Below, in pieces: positions 48,923 through 57,316 of a DNA stretch of 64,000 bases. Within the stretch, counting starts at the first letter, position 1. Each line of letters opens with the position of its first letter. Under the pieces are notes generated by a model that was given only the letters and a program-made list of their open reading frames with translations, made no database searches and had not been told where the DNA came from. Origin of the DNA: Gammaproteobacteria bacterium (GTDB lineage: Bacteria; Pseudomonadota; Gammaproteobacteria; Eutrophobiales; Eutrophobiaceae); the NCBI GenBank assembly GCA_012103475.1, contig WLWS01000002.1:547234-611233 (forward strand), read 5' to 3'. The position numbers and the translations under genes are program-made.

Positions 48923-50494
48923 ATGAGACTATCAGGAAGTAAAAATAAGGGCGCACATACCACAAATGGTAAATCCACTCTGGCATACAAGTTAAGTTCT
49001 CTTGCCACACTCATATTTGTACTTGCTTTGGCAGGTTTACCTGCTGCCCATGCTGCAGTTCGCAGTAGTGCAAATTTTCAGATTACCGCAGATGTTATTT
49101 CCTCCGGCGGCGGTTCCTCTTCATCAACAAGTTATCAGCTACTTGCCTCCGTCGGGCAGCCAGTGGTCGGTTCAGCATTGTCTGCAAGTTTTATTCTGGT
49201 ATCAGGAATTATCCCCGTAGTTGTAGACACGGACGGCGATGGTACCCCGGATAATATCGATACCGATGACGACAACGACGGCATGTCGGATGTGTATGAG
49301 CTGGCCAATGGTTTAGATCCATTGGATGACACCGGTGTGAACGGTGCAGCAGGCGATTTAGACGGTGATGGTTTCACGAACATAGAAGAACACGATGCGG
49401 GTACCGATCCAAATGACATTAATGACTTCCCTGCCAGCGCCCGACATGACTACGATGGTGACGGACGTGCGGATGTGCTGTTGCGTAAAGGCAGCGACGG
49501 CAGCTGGTTTCTGTATACCTTAGATGGTCACACCATCACCAATTTTGGCAGTCTCGGAATGACGGGCAACGCCGACTGGCAGGTGGTGAGCACCAATGAC
49601 CATGATGGTGATGGCAAGGCGGATGTCTTGCTGCGCAAAGCGAGCAATAACACCTGGTTTTTGTACACCCTGGATGGGCATACGATCACCGACTTTGGTG
49701 CGGTGAGCATGACCGCGAATGCGGACTGGGAGATAGTCAGTACGGCGGATCACGATGGCGATGGGCGAGGGGATGTGTTGTTGCGTAAGGCGAGCAATGG
49801 CAAGTGGTTTCTGTACACCCTGGATGGCCACACAATCACCGGCTTTGGTGCGGTGGCGATGACCTCGAATGCGGACTGGGAAGTGGTGAGCACGAACGAT
49901 CATGATGGCGATGGCAATGCGGATGTGTTGTTGCGCAAGGCGAGTAACAACAAGTGGTTTCTGTACACCCTGGATGGTCACACGATAACGGGCTTTGGTG
50001 CGGTGGCGATGACCTCGAATGCGGACTGGGAGATCGTCAGCACGAATGACCACGATGGTGATGGCAGCGCGGATGTGTTGTTACGCAAAGCCAGTGATAA
50101 GAAATGGTTTCTGTACACCTTGAACGGCCACACGATCACGAACTTTGGTGCAGTGAGTATGACTTCGAGTGCGGACTGGCAGATCGTGAGCACGGACGAT
50201 CATGATGGTGATGGCAGTGGTGATGTGTTGTTGAGGAAGGCGAGTAACAACAAGTGGTTCCTCTACACCTTAGATGGTCACACGATTACCAACTTCGGTA
50301 GCATCAACATGACCTCAAGTGCGGACTGGCAGGTGGTGAACACGGATGACCATGACGGTGACGGCAGTGCGGACGTGTTACTGAGGAAGGCGAGTAACAA
50401 CACCTGGTTTATGTACACGCTGGATGGACACACGATCACCAACTTCGGTAGTCTGAATATGACCAATAGTGCGGATTGGGGTGTGGTGGAATGA
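48923..50494 (+). CDS. Secreted repeat protein (FG-GAP/VCBS-like, 7 x 50 residues)
   Basis: A 523-residue exported protein, starting at the ATG at 48923 (GAAAGG 8 bases before). Two earlier in-frame starts, GTG 48881 and ATG 48893, lack as good a site. After a long charged n-region the signal segment is LATLIFVLALAGLPAAHA. A region with Ca-binding type 3-like motifs follows (DTDGDGTPDNIDTDDDNDG, DLDGDGFTNIEEHDAG). Then come seven 50-residue repeats with HDGDGxADVLLRK, WFLYTLDGHTIT and ADW, giving FG-GAP/VCBS-like beta-propeller blades. It follows the beta-helix gene by about 65-107 bases and is probably co-transcribed. Confidence 0.88.
   Translation: MRLSGSKNKGAHTTNGKSTLAYKLSSLATLIFVLALAGLPAAHAAVRSSANFQITADVISSGGGSSSSTSYQLLASVGQPVVGSALSASFILVSGIIPVVVDTDGDGTPDNIDTDDDNDGMSDVYELANGLDPLDDTGVNGAAGDLDGDGFTNIEEHDAGTDPNDINDFPASARHDYDGDGRADVLLRKGSDGSWFLYTLDGHTITNFGSLGMTGNADWQVVSTNDHDGDGKADVLLRKASNNTWFLYTLDGHTITDFGAVSMTANADWEIVSTADHDGDGRGDVLLRKASNGKWFLYTLDGHTITGFGAVAMTSNADWEVVSTNDHDGDGNADVLLRKASNNKWFLYTLDGHTITGFGAVAMTSNADWEIVSTNDHDGDGSADVLLRKASDKKWFLYTLNGHTITNFGAVSMTSSADWQIVSTDDHDGDGSGDVLLRKASNNKWFLYTLDGHTITNFGSINMTSSADWQVVNTDDHDGDGSADVLLRKASNNTWFMYTLDGHTITNFGSLNMTNSADWGVVE
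49444..50493 (+). repeat. Seven tandem 150-bp repeats in the repeat-protein gene
   Basis: Seven in-frame units of exactly 150 bp, aligned by the GGTCACACCATCACC-type stretch at about 49527, 49677, 49827, 49977, 50127, 50277 and 50427. Units differ mostly at synonymous sites and at a few residues such as the FGSL/FGAV tetrad. Copy number could vary between strains by recombination. Confidence 0.95.
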
Positions 50495-50504
50495 ACACTC
50501 TTGA

Positions 50505-50541
50505 TTTAATTTGAAATAACTACTGATTATTTCAAATTAAA
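50505..50541. terminator. Perfect 15-bp inverted repeat between convergent genes
   Basis: Arms TTTAATTTGAAATAA (50505-50519) and TTATTTCAAATTAAA (50527-50541) are perfectly complementary with a 7-base loop. It lies 11 bases after the repeat-protein stop and 21 bases before the stop of the convergent polymerase gene. The stem is A/T-only and no long T run follows, so it is an atypical bidirectional terminator or RNA-stabilising hairpin. Confidence 0.6.
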
Positions 50542-50561
50542 TATGTATTAATAGTATAAGT

Positions 50562-51746
50562 CTACTTTGTTTCGATAAGTTTACGCTTATTAGAATAATG
50601 TTGTTCCTGAACATATAAAAAAACTATTAAGCAGGCGAAAATGTAACCTGGCAATAATCTATAAATTACTCCATTACTTACCAGGCCAGAAAAGACGTAA
50701 GAAAAAACCGCAGACTTTCCTAGCAGTGATGCTTGTTCATTGTATATTGAATAGATTGTTGCCAGTAACAGAACTAAGCCTATCAGGCCAAACTCAGTTA
50801 CTGTTTGCAGGAAGCTATTGTGAGAGTTTTTTTCGCCATACCATCCGCTAACTTCGACGTGGTCGCTTCCAAAGCCACGACCAAAAATAGCTTGCATAAT
50901 ATCCGCGTTCATCAGCATTTCCAGCTTAAGGTTCCACATATTTATGCGACCAGAAGAAATTTCATTCCAGGCGATACTGTCGTGTAATAGTAATAGTAAT
51001 GCAAACATGAGTGCGAACAAAAAAGGTAGCAGAACGGTTTTTATTTTATTTTTTTGTTTAAATAAAAACCAATACGCAAAAAACGCAACTACAATCAAAA
51101 TGGAGGTTCTGATTTCCCATCCAACAAACAGCATATAGAGGGCAAAAATAATGAACGGAATAAAAAAATATTTTGATGTTGTTCTTAGATCGCGATACAT
51201 GCATAGAAGCAGTAAAAGACTTATTGAGAAAATGTATGAGGATTTATGCAAACCACTAAAATATGTTGGCAATTTTATTTCGTTGTGGTTGAAGTTTAGC
51301 GGCATAAAAAACAAGCCGATAAAACCAAGAGAAAAGATTAGGAAAATCATGAGTAGCATACCTTTTCTGTATAACTCATATTGACCAGTGTAACTGATAT
51401 ACATGCAATGCATAAATAATATAGGAACAGAGAATCTACTATAATAAATGATGGCTGAAGACGCATTCCCATACATCATCCCTTGCATTCCAATATAGAT
51501 CATAAAAAAAACACACAGAAGTAATGTTCTAATGTGCCGTTTTTTTATTCTATGAACACTGAATGCTATAAATAATGTGGTGAGCAGTATAATAATGTAG
51601 TCCAAAAAATAACTTACATATTCCATTTTTTCTAAATGAAAGGAAAATGAAAACAACAGCTTTAGAATTAGCAATGTAATTAAACTCAATATAACAATAT
51701 TGGATTTAACGCTACTAGCAGGTGTTGTGTACTTTAAATTAGGCAT
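50562..51746 (-). CDS. Polysaccharide polymerase (Wzy/O-antigen-ligase family)
   Basis: A 394-residue inner-membrane protein with about 11 hydrophobic segments. The Wzy_C-type loop has SHNSFLQTVTEFGLIGLVLL (about residues 312-331). Loops with RFSVPILF and WYGEKNSHN resemble polymerases. It is the last gene of the AT-rich minus-strand polysaccharide block. Polymerase function fits the adjacent flippase. It differs from the ligase-like protein at 32.9 kb, so the two may act on different polymers or steps. Confidence 0.8.
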   Translation of the reverse strand: MPNLKYTTPASSVKSNIVILSLITLLILKLLFSFSFHLEKMEYVSYFLDYIIILLTTLFIAFSVHRIKKRHIRTLLLCVFFMIYIGMQGMMYGNASSAIIYYSRFSVPILFMHCMYISYTGQYELYRKGMLLMIFLIFSLGFIGLFFMPLNFNHNEIKLPTYFSGLHKSSYIFSISLLLLLCMYRDLRTTSKYFFIPFIIFALYMLFVGWEIRTSILIVVAFFAYWFLFKQKNKIKTVLLPFLFALMFALLLLLHDSIAWNEISSGRINMWNLKLEMLMNADIMQAIFGRGFGSDHVEVSGWYGEKNSHNSFLQTVTEFGLIGLVLLLATIYSIYNEQASLLGKSAVFSYVFSGLVSNGVIYRLLPGYIFACLIVFLYVQEQHYSNKRKLIETK

Positions 51747-51822
51747 AACATGTTTTGCTTGCGACAGGACAGTATATTTTACCGTCCTTTTAGCAAGAGT
51801 TGCTAACTAGAATATAGTTTAA

Positions 51823-52479
51823 TTAATAGTCTAACAGCCTATAATCTTCTGCAAAAATCTCTTTTACTTTGTTACGTAATTTTTCTGTGAATAAATGATC
51901 ATAGTTTTTAATTTCACCTTGCTTCTCATGACCTATCTTGACGGCAATTCCAATTTTTTCCGAAACAACTTTGAAATCCGACTCCAGGTTTTCAAACTTT
52001 CCAATGAAATCCAGTGAATTCATAGAAGAATTTCTGTTTAATAAATATCTTGTCTGTAACCCGAAAAAATAGTGCTCTTTTGTACTCTGATCTATCCCTT
52101 TTAGAACAAAGTCATCAAAAGAATTATATTTTTCAATAAAATAGATAGGGTGTCTTATATCAATATCTGGCAATAATGAACGAGCATAAAAATATGATGA
52201 CGCCAGTCTATGTAATGGGTTTCTAACAAATGTAAATTTAAAATAATTCTGGAATTTATATGGATTCTTTCTTTCAAATTTATCTAAAGGTATATGACGA
52301 GGATCTTTTCCGTACAGGGCCTTCGCAATACTTGTCCCGGCTGTTTTCGGGATGTGTATAAAAATGCTTCTGGTTTCGTCAAAATATCGGTGATATATAA
52401 AATTATCATAATATAAGTTCGAGGTAGTTCTGCGGCACTCTCTATATTTGTTTTTAAGTGTATCTATCATCTCAGCCAT
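51823..52479 (-). CDS. Sulfotransferase family protein
   Basis: A 218-residue PAPS-dependent sulfotransferase-like protein. The 5'-phosphosulfate-binding motif is FIHIPKTAGTSIAKALYG (about residues 38-55), and the 3'-phosphate-binding motif is FTFVRNPLHRLASSYFY (about 77-95). There is no membrane segment or signal peptide, so it would act in the cytoplasm on lipid-linked sugar. The sequence resembles family 2/heparan-type sulfotransferases. Next to flippase and polymerase it suggests a sulfated exopolysaccharide (inference). It overlaps the flippase gene by 8 bases. Confidence 0.85.
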   Translation of the reverse strand: MAEMIDTLKNKYRECRRTTSNLYYDNFIYHRYFDETRSIFIHIPKTAGTSIAKALYGKDPRHIPLDKFERKNPYKFQNYFKFTFVRNPLHRLASSYFYARSLLPDIDIRHPIYFIEKYNSFDDFVLKGIDQSTKEHYFFGLQTRYLLNRNSSMNSLDFIGKFENLESDFKVVSEKIGIAVKIGHEKQGEIKNYDHLFTEKLRNKVKEIFAEDYRLLDY

Positions 52480-53833
52480 TCTTAAGATTTAAAGGTAAAA
52501 ACACGGCTGTGTTAATGCCTGTATACTTTTTACAACATAACAGTGTCAATATTTGATTGACTATTTTTCCTCCGGTAAAGGCAAGAGCCACGGCAGTCAT
52601 GCCATCGAAATAGTGAGTTAAAATAAAAGTAGATAATAAAGAAATAGAGGTGGTGACAACTGTTATTGACATAAGAAGTTTGTTTTTGCCAAACATTATT
52701 AGTACATAACCACACGATCCTACAAGTACACTGGATAGTTGTCCGAAAGATAATATTACCAGAATATATCCGGCATACTCATACTGCGCACCATAAACAA
52801 AGGATAAAATTTCACTTGATAAGAAAATAAATAGGAGCATGGCTAAAACAGAAGGAATAGCCGCAATACTGGCGACTTTCCTCAGTAAAAGTTCTAGTTG
52901 CTGATGATCGCCAGATTGTCTTAGCTCAGCTATAAATGGCGGCAATACGCCATTAGCTATTGTTAAAGTGACACCGGCAAGGATAACCAGTCGGGCTGCC
53001 GCGCCATAGTAAGCAACTTGAGTCGAATCGGTAAAAAATGAAATTAACCATATATCTGAATGACTGCCTATATAGGCGCCAATGCCGACAATTAACATAG
53101 GAAAGCTATCTTTTACAAGTTGAATCGTTTGAATGTCTGCAGACGAATCGTTAACTCTTTTTTCAGCTGACAGCTGAAAGTAATAAAAGAAAAATGCGAT
53201 GACCGATGATGCCAATGGTGCTGCAGCCGAGATAATTAGAACAAGAGAGAGATCTATTTCCGACAAAAAGTAAAACAAAGTAATGAAGGTTATGGTTAGT
53301 GTTGAAGAAAGCGGGGATTTTACACATGCTGCGAGAAAGAATTTCTTATGCGCCCTGAGAAGTTCAGTGAAAATAGCCTGAAAACCAAGTGTGACAAACC
53401 AGAAAATCAAATAGTTTGTGAATGTACTCAACTCATGGTTATTCAGAATACTTCTGAATATTACATCATCGAAAAACCATAATAATATAGAAATAGTAAT
53501 GCTGGAGAGCAATGCAAGAACAAGTATTCTGATCAATAAAGTCCAAATCATGCCGTTTTTTCCAGAGGAAATGGCATCTGCAGAGTGCTTTAGTAAAACA
53601 TTTGGAGTCCCAAAATGAGAAAGGATGGAAAACAAGCCTGCCAGATTTAAAATCAGGAAATAGTTTCCCATTTCAGCTGGTGTAACAAATCTTGCAATTA
53701 GAGCACTTATTATTATCCCCGCAAAAAAACCTATAGTTCTAGCGAATACAATACCTCCGGCCCCATGTTTTAGTTTACTAACTATTTCCTTAGGTATTTG
53801 TATAAGGCTTCCATGGGAGTTCTCTAAGTCCAT
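52472..53833 (-). CDS. Oligosaccharide flippase (Wzx/MATE-like)
   Basis: A 453-residue protein with about 12-14 membrane helices that would flip undecaprenyl-linked repeat units across the inner membrane. The N-terminal half contains RTIGFFAGIIISALIARFVT and GNYFLILNLAGLFSILS, typical of the polysaccharide biosynthesis/MATE family. The C-terminal half carries SLLSTFILTHYFDGMTAVAL. It overlaps the sulfotransferase gene, so the flippase and modification genes are coupled. Confidence 0.85.
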   Translation of the reverse strand: MDLENSHGSLIQIPKEIVSKLKHGAGGIVFARTIGFFAGIIISALIARFVTPAEMGNYFLILNLAGLFSILSHFGTPNVLLKHSADAISSGKNGMIWTLLIRILVLALLSSITISILLWFFDDVIFRSILNNHELSTFTNYLIFWFVTLGFQAIFTELLRAHKKFFLAACVKSPLSSTLTITFITLFYFLSEIDLSLVLIISAAAPLASSVIAFFFYYFQLSAEKRVNDSSADIQTIQLVKDSFPMLIVGIGAYIGSHSDIWLISFFTDSTQVAYYGAAARLVILAGVTLTIANGVLPPFIAELRQSGDHQQLELLLRKVASIAAIPSVLAMLLFIFLSSEILSFVYGAQYEYAGYILVILSFGQLSSVLVGSCGYVLIMFGKNKLLMSITVVTTSISLLSTFILTHYFDGMTAVALAFTGGKIVNQILTLLCCKKYTGINTAVFLPLNLKNG

Positions 53834-53953
53834 AATTAAGGGTATTTGGAGATGCAGTTAATTAGATTGACACGTAAAAAATAGCCAAAAAATCGAAGCG
53901 CAAGGTCCAAAAAAACCATGCAAAATCTGCTGAGGGTCTATATGTCAGAATTT

Positions 53954-55126
53954 TTAGCAATTTAGAGTCTTAATCAATCTGTCTGACAATATGCTCATGA
54001 TTTTATCACTACTATCATGAACGTCGAATGAAGTATCAATAGTGTGAGCGAAGCTATAACCCTTTACTAATTGAATGTAACGCCCCTGGACAAACTCCAG
54101 AACCCTGGGATTTTCATGTTGTTTCCTCGCCAGAATCACCTCAAGTTTTGTGTTACAGAAAAACAAAAAATCAGGTTTAGGAATGAATAAAGAAACTAAT
54201 CTTGTAAAGACAGTATTCTCTCTTCGATACGCGAGGATATCCAGCAAATGGCGGTCATATATCGTTACTCCACCAAAACAACTCCTTAGCCTACCCTGGA
54301 TAAGTCTTGATAATCGCATGAAAATACTCAACAGTTTGAAGTTATGGGTTGGGCCCAGATACACCACTTTTTTACAGTTAACCAGTTGTAATCTATTCTG
54401 GATTTCCACAGATAAACTTGACTTACCACTACCGTCAACACCAACAAAAGCAATACTAAACCCTCTTTTTTGTATGAAAAATCTGAGTCTGGTTAAAATA
54501 ATATCAAGAATGTGTCGACTGCTGAAGTAGCTGATGTCAATAGCATTTGCTAATTTAAAACTGTATTTATAGGATATTCTCTTCCATGGTGAATTTTTCG
54601 TTTTTAGCAAAATATTTACCAAACCACTAGACGCCTTAAAGTCATCTGTAATCATTGTCTGCACAGTTTCAAGGTGCTCTGTGCTTGCAGTACTGATCAC
54701 TTTCCAGTGTTTATCAAGCCCCAGGAGAAGGTATTTGATTGTATGGTAATACGTATATGAGACTAGGTCTCCAGTCCTGATGCCATTAATCTCTGAAGTA
54801 CTGGAAAGTAAATTATCCTCGATACTCAAGCTGCAATTTTTGAATCTTTCGCCGGTAATAATTTTGTAAGCAACATGTATCATTATAACTCTACTATTAT
54901 CGACAAAATAATAGAACTCAGTTTGACGTTCTATAGATGTTTTTCTTATGCAACCTCCTTCTTTAATTACTAATTCACGCACTTTTGTTTTGTGCTCTGC
55001 AGGAATATATACGTCAAGTTCGAAAGAACATGTCTTGTTAAAAAGATAAATATCCTCCCAGCTCTTAAATACAGTTGCTTTGATCCCTTCGTCGTTGAGT
55101 GCCAGAAACAGGGATTTAGCGCTCAT
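53954..55126 (-). CDS. Nucleotidyltransferase-like/P-loop (dTMP kinase-like) two-domain protein
   Basis: A 390-residue soluble protein. Residues about 1-170 resemble nucleotidyltransferase-type folds (FELDVYIPAEHKTKVRELV near residue 35), though the double-Asp pair is weak. From about 225 on there is a P-loop kinase domain of thymidylate-kinase type: IAFVGVDGSGKSSLSVEIQ, then TIYDRHLLDIL (Walker B-like) and RKQHENPR lid. No known enzyme has been identified. It overlaps the phosphotransferase gene by 11 bases. It could phosphorylate or activate a polymer precursor, but the substrate is unknown. Confidence 0.7.
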   Translation of the reverse strand: MSAKSLFLALNDEGIKATVFKSWEDIYLFNKTCSFELDVYIPAEHKTKVRELVIKEGGCIRKTSIERQTEFYYFVDNSRVIMIHVAYKIITGERFKNCSLSIEDNLLSSTSEINGIRTGDLVSYTYYHTIKYLLLGLDKHWKVISTASTEHLETVQTMITDDFKASSGLVNILLKTKNSPWKRISYKYSFKLANAIDISYFSSRHILDIILTRLRFFIQKRGFSIAFVGVDGSGKSSLSVEIQNRLQLVNCKKVVYLGPTHNFKLLSIFMRLSRLIQGRLRSCFGGVTIYDRHLLDILAYRRENTVFTRLVSLFIPKPDFLFFCNTKLEVILARKQHENPRVLEFVQGRYIQLVKGYSFAHTIDTSFDVHDSSDKIMSILSDRLIKTLNC

Positions 55127-56216
55127 TTTCTTCTCTTATTATACGCATCAATATATTAAGCCATTTAGAATTCGGGAGGGAATAATCACAATGCATAGAC
55201 ACTCTTTCAAGGAAATAAAGGTTGTAATGGGCCATTCTGCCAGCTTCTTTCGCATCACCTAAAATTGTATTGGATACCAGTTTTTCAATATTTGTGACGA
55301 GGTTTTTGCGGCCGGAATGAATGTAATTGCAAAAGGTGATTAAGTTAAAGTAATCGTGTGAATAGGAACGCTGATCTGTTCGCTCCCAGTCTAATAAATA
55401 GTAATTATCTTTAACTGCCAAAATATTGCCCAGGTGCAGGTCACCATGAGAACTTACTATATCTATTGTGTCGGGTAGGTGTTGTTTTATTTTAGATAGT
55501 ATTTTGTCAATATAGAAATATTGCTCTGGTGTAATGTGAGCAGAGTTCTTAATAGACATTAGCCGTTTATCTATATAGTCTGAAGTACAGACATTCTTAC
55601 TGGTGAATTCATATAGTCTCTCTAAATCCTTGAATAGTAATTCAAGTGTGTTCATTAGTAATTCATTGTTCCTGCAGTTTTGCAAACTGCAGGTGTCGAT
55701 AAGCTTTTGCTCAATAAATTTGTTATTTACGTCCTGACTGAGTATTTCCGGGATATTGATGAATGGAGAAAATACTTCTCGAGCTTTAATTTCTCTGCCT
55801 AGCTCCTGACTTTCTTTTCCCTCTGCCACATCCAAAAAAGAATTACTATTTAGATCGATTAACCTCGTTCTGAAACCTCCACGCCAGATAAGAATCTGAC
55901 AATTAAATCTACTATTTATTTTGGGGAGAATAATAACAGGTATTCGAACACTCAGAATCAGTATCTTCATGAGGAGGAAGTTAATAACCTTTCCTTTTAT
56001 ACCGGCATTTTTTGCGATCGTATGGTTACTAAGAAATGAAAGAATGGGAGTCAAATTGTCATTAACTACAAAGGCACTTTTAATAAAACCAGCCACTACT
56101 AAATACCCGATGTTGGTTTTATAAATTTTAAGAAACCTGATTTTTCTTAATATTTGAAGAGATGCATAATCAGCATGATATTTCTCTGGTAATGTGCTTA
56201 AAACATGTGGGCTCAT
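55116..56216 (-). CDS. APH-family phosphotransferase
   Basis: A 366-residue protein with the aminoglycoside-phosphotransferase/choline-kinase-like fold. Motifs are SSHGDLHLGNIL (catalytic Asp, about residues 258-269) and YYLLDWERTD (metal Asp, about 275-284). The N-terminal lobe is unusual and has a hydrophobic stretch around residues 60-105. It overlaps the preceding Alg13-like gene by 4 bases and the two-domain kinase by 11. It is more likely to act on a sugar or lipid-linked intermediate than to give drug resistance, given its position. Confidence 0.8.
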   Translation of the reverse strand: MSPHVLSTLPEKYHADYASLQILRKIRFLKIYKTNIGYLVVAGFIKSAFVVNDNLTPILSFLSNHTIAKNAGIKGKVINFLLMKILILSVRIPVIILPKINSRFNCQILIWRGGFRTRLIDLNSNSFLDVAEGKESQELGREIKAREVFSPFINIPEILSQDVNNKFIEQKLIDTCSLQNCRNNELLMNTLELLFKDLERLYEFTSKNVCTSDYIDKRLMSIKNSAHITPEQYFYIDKILSKIKQHLPDTIDIVSSHGDLHLGNILAVKDNYYLLDWERTDQRSYSHDYFNLITFCNYIHSGRKNLVTNIEKLVSNTILGDAKEAGRMAHYNLYFLERVSMHCDYSLPNSKWLNILMRIIREENER

Positions 56217-56716
56217 TCTGGTGGTTTTTTCTCAGCAGAGACCGCGTCTATAAAATCACCTATCCTTAGTGCTACTTTATCAGCGCTGGATTCGTGGCAA
56301 ATTGGAACGAAAGTTCTGAAATCCTCAATTGCCTTAATAAGACTTTCTCTGTCGCTGGCTATTAATATCGCACCTGATTTAACCATAGCTGCTGCAGTGC
56401 TCACCTGATGATCATTTACATGTTCTCGGTATTTTTTCTGTCGAGGTACAATCACAATTGGTTTTTGCATAGTCATTGCCGCAAGGATAGTGCCCATTCC
56501 GGCATGACTGATTATCCCGGCAGCGGATTCAAATTTCTCGTCAAACTCATCTTTCTCTACCAATTCACTATATTCAAAGAATTTGGGTTTATATGAAGAG
56601 AAACCGATCTGACCGAATACACTATCATCGATCAAAGCATCCCTGACCATCAAGTCTACTATTTCAAGTAGTCTGTTAAATTGAAAGGGAGAGGTTCCAA
56701 CTGTTAAAAAAATCAT
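56213..56716 (-). CDS. Alg13-like glycosyltransferase subunit (PssE/EpsF type)
   Basis: C-terminal-domain half of a split glycosyltransferase. The 167-residue protein has IFLTVGTSPFQFNRLLEIVD at the start, a GMGTILAAMTMQKPIVIVPR motif (UDP-sugar-binding) and HVNDHQVSTA. I start at the ATG at 56716 because the family begins MIFLTVGT; the frame is open further upstream inside the partner gene but lacks similarity. It overlaps the Alg14-like gene by four bases. The pair would form an active heterodimer at the membrane, adding one sugar to a lipid-linked acceptor. Confidence 0.88.
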   Translation of the reverse strand: MIFLTVGTSPFQFNRLLEIVDLMVRDALIDDSVFGQIGFSSYKPKFFEYSELVEKDEFDEKFESAAGIISHAGMGTILAAMTMQKPIVIVPRQKKYREHVNDHQVSTAAAMVKSGAILIASDRESLIKAIEDFRTFVPICHESSADKVALRIGDFIDAVSAEKKPPE

Positions 56717-57189
56717 GCTAGAGCACCAACGAATTCCACCCCTGAATATTTGGAAGCCAGTTCTGGCCATTGAACGATAAATAAATCTGCAAAATGACGT
56801 ACGAATGCGCCACTCATGCTTAAACTATTAACATTTGCGATACTATCAATCCATACGATTTTTGCGCCAAATAATTTCCCCCAAAAGCAAAAAGCAGCCA
56901 TTGGTAGCGCCCCAGTAGTAATAATTACGTCGGGGCGTTCTTTAGCCACAATAAAAAATGTTCGGAATAGTACTGCTAATAATTTTATCAAATGCTCCCT
57001 GTTGCATTCTCCAATAATATAGGTAGATCCTCTCTTTTCCAGCGTAGCCCGATATTGTTCAAGAGTGCTAATAAATAAGGATGGTTTGACAGACCAGTCA
57101 TTTTGAAATTCCAGTAACTTAAATAGTTGACTTGAATGTCCACCTGATGAAGCGCCAAAGCAGATTTTTATCGAAGGCGAGTTTTTCAT
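56713..57189 (-). CDS. Alg14-like glycosyltransferase subunit (PssD/EpsE type)
   Basis: N-terminal-domain half of the split glycosyltransferase. The 158-residue protein has CFGASSGGHSSQLFKLL near residue 10, ERPDVIITTGALPMAAFCF and KIVWIDSIANVNSLSMSG, all typical of Alg14/PssD. It has one hydrophobic segment (AVLFRTFFIVAK) that may attach to the membrane. It overlaps the Alg13-like gene by four bases. This glycosyltransferase pair occurs in many exopolysaccharide loci. Confidence 0.88.
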   Translation of the reverse strand: MKNSPSIKICFGASSGGHSSQLFKLLEFQNDWSVKPSLFISTLEQYRATLEKRGSTYIIGECNREHLIKLLAVLFRTFFIVAKERPDVIITTGALPMAAFCFWGKLFGAKIVWIDSIANVNSLSMSGAFVRHFADLFIVQWPELASKYSGVEFVGALA

Positions 57190-57316
57190 TTACATACTAT
57201 ATTTGTTTATAGGTTTCTATAAGCAAGCAGACTTATCATTCAATACAACGATCTAGGTATTATCAAGAATACAAAATTCATATAAGGGAAATATCTGCTG
57301 ATTATAACTATGGGAA

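Noticed and set aside
49444..50493. CRISPR-like or intergenic tandem repeat array
   Set aside because: The 150-bp units are contiguous, in frame and code for a protein domain repeat; there are no spacers.
55116..56216. Aminoglycoside resistance gene
   Set aside because: Although it has the APH fold motifs, it lies within a polysaccharide operon, overlaps both neighbours and shows no close resemblance to resistance enzymes.
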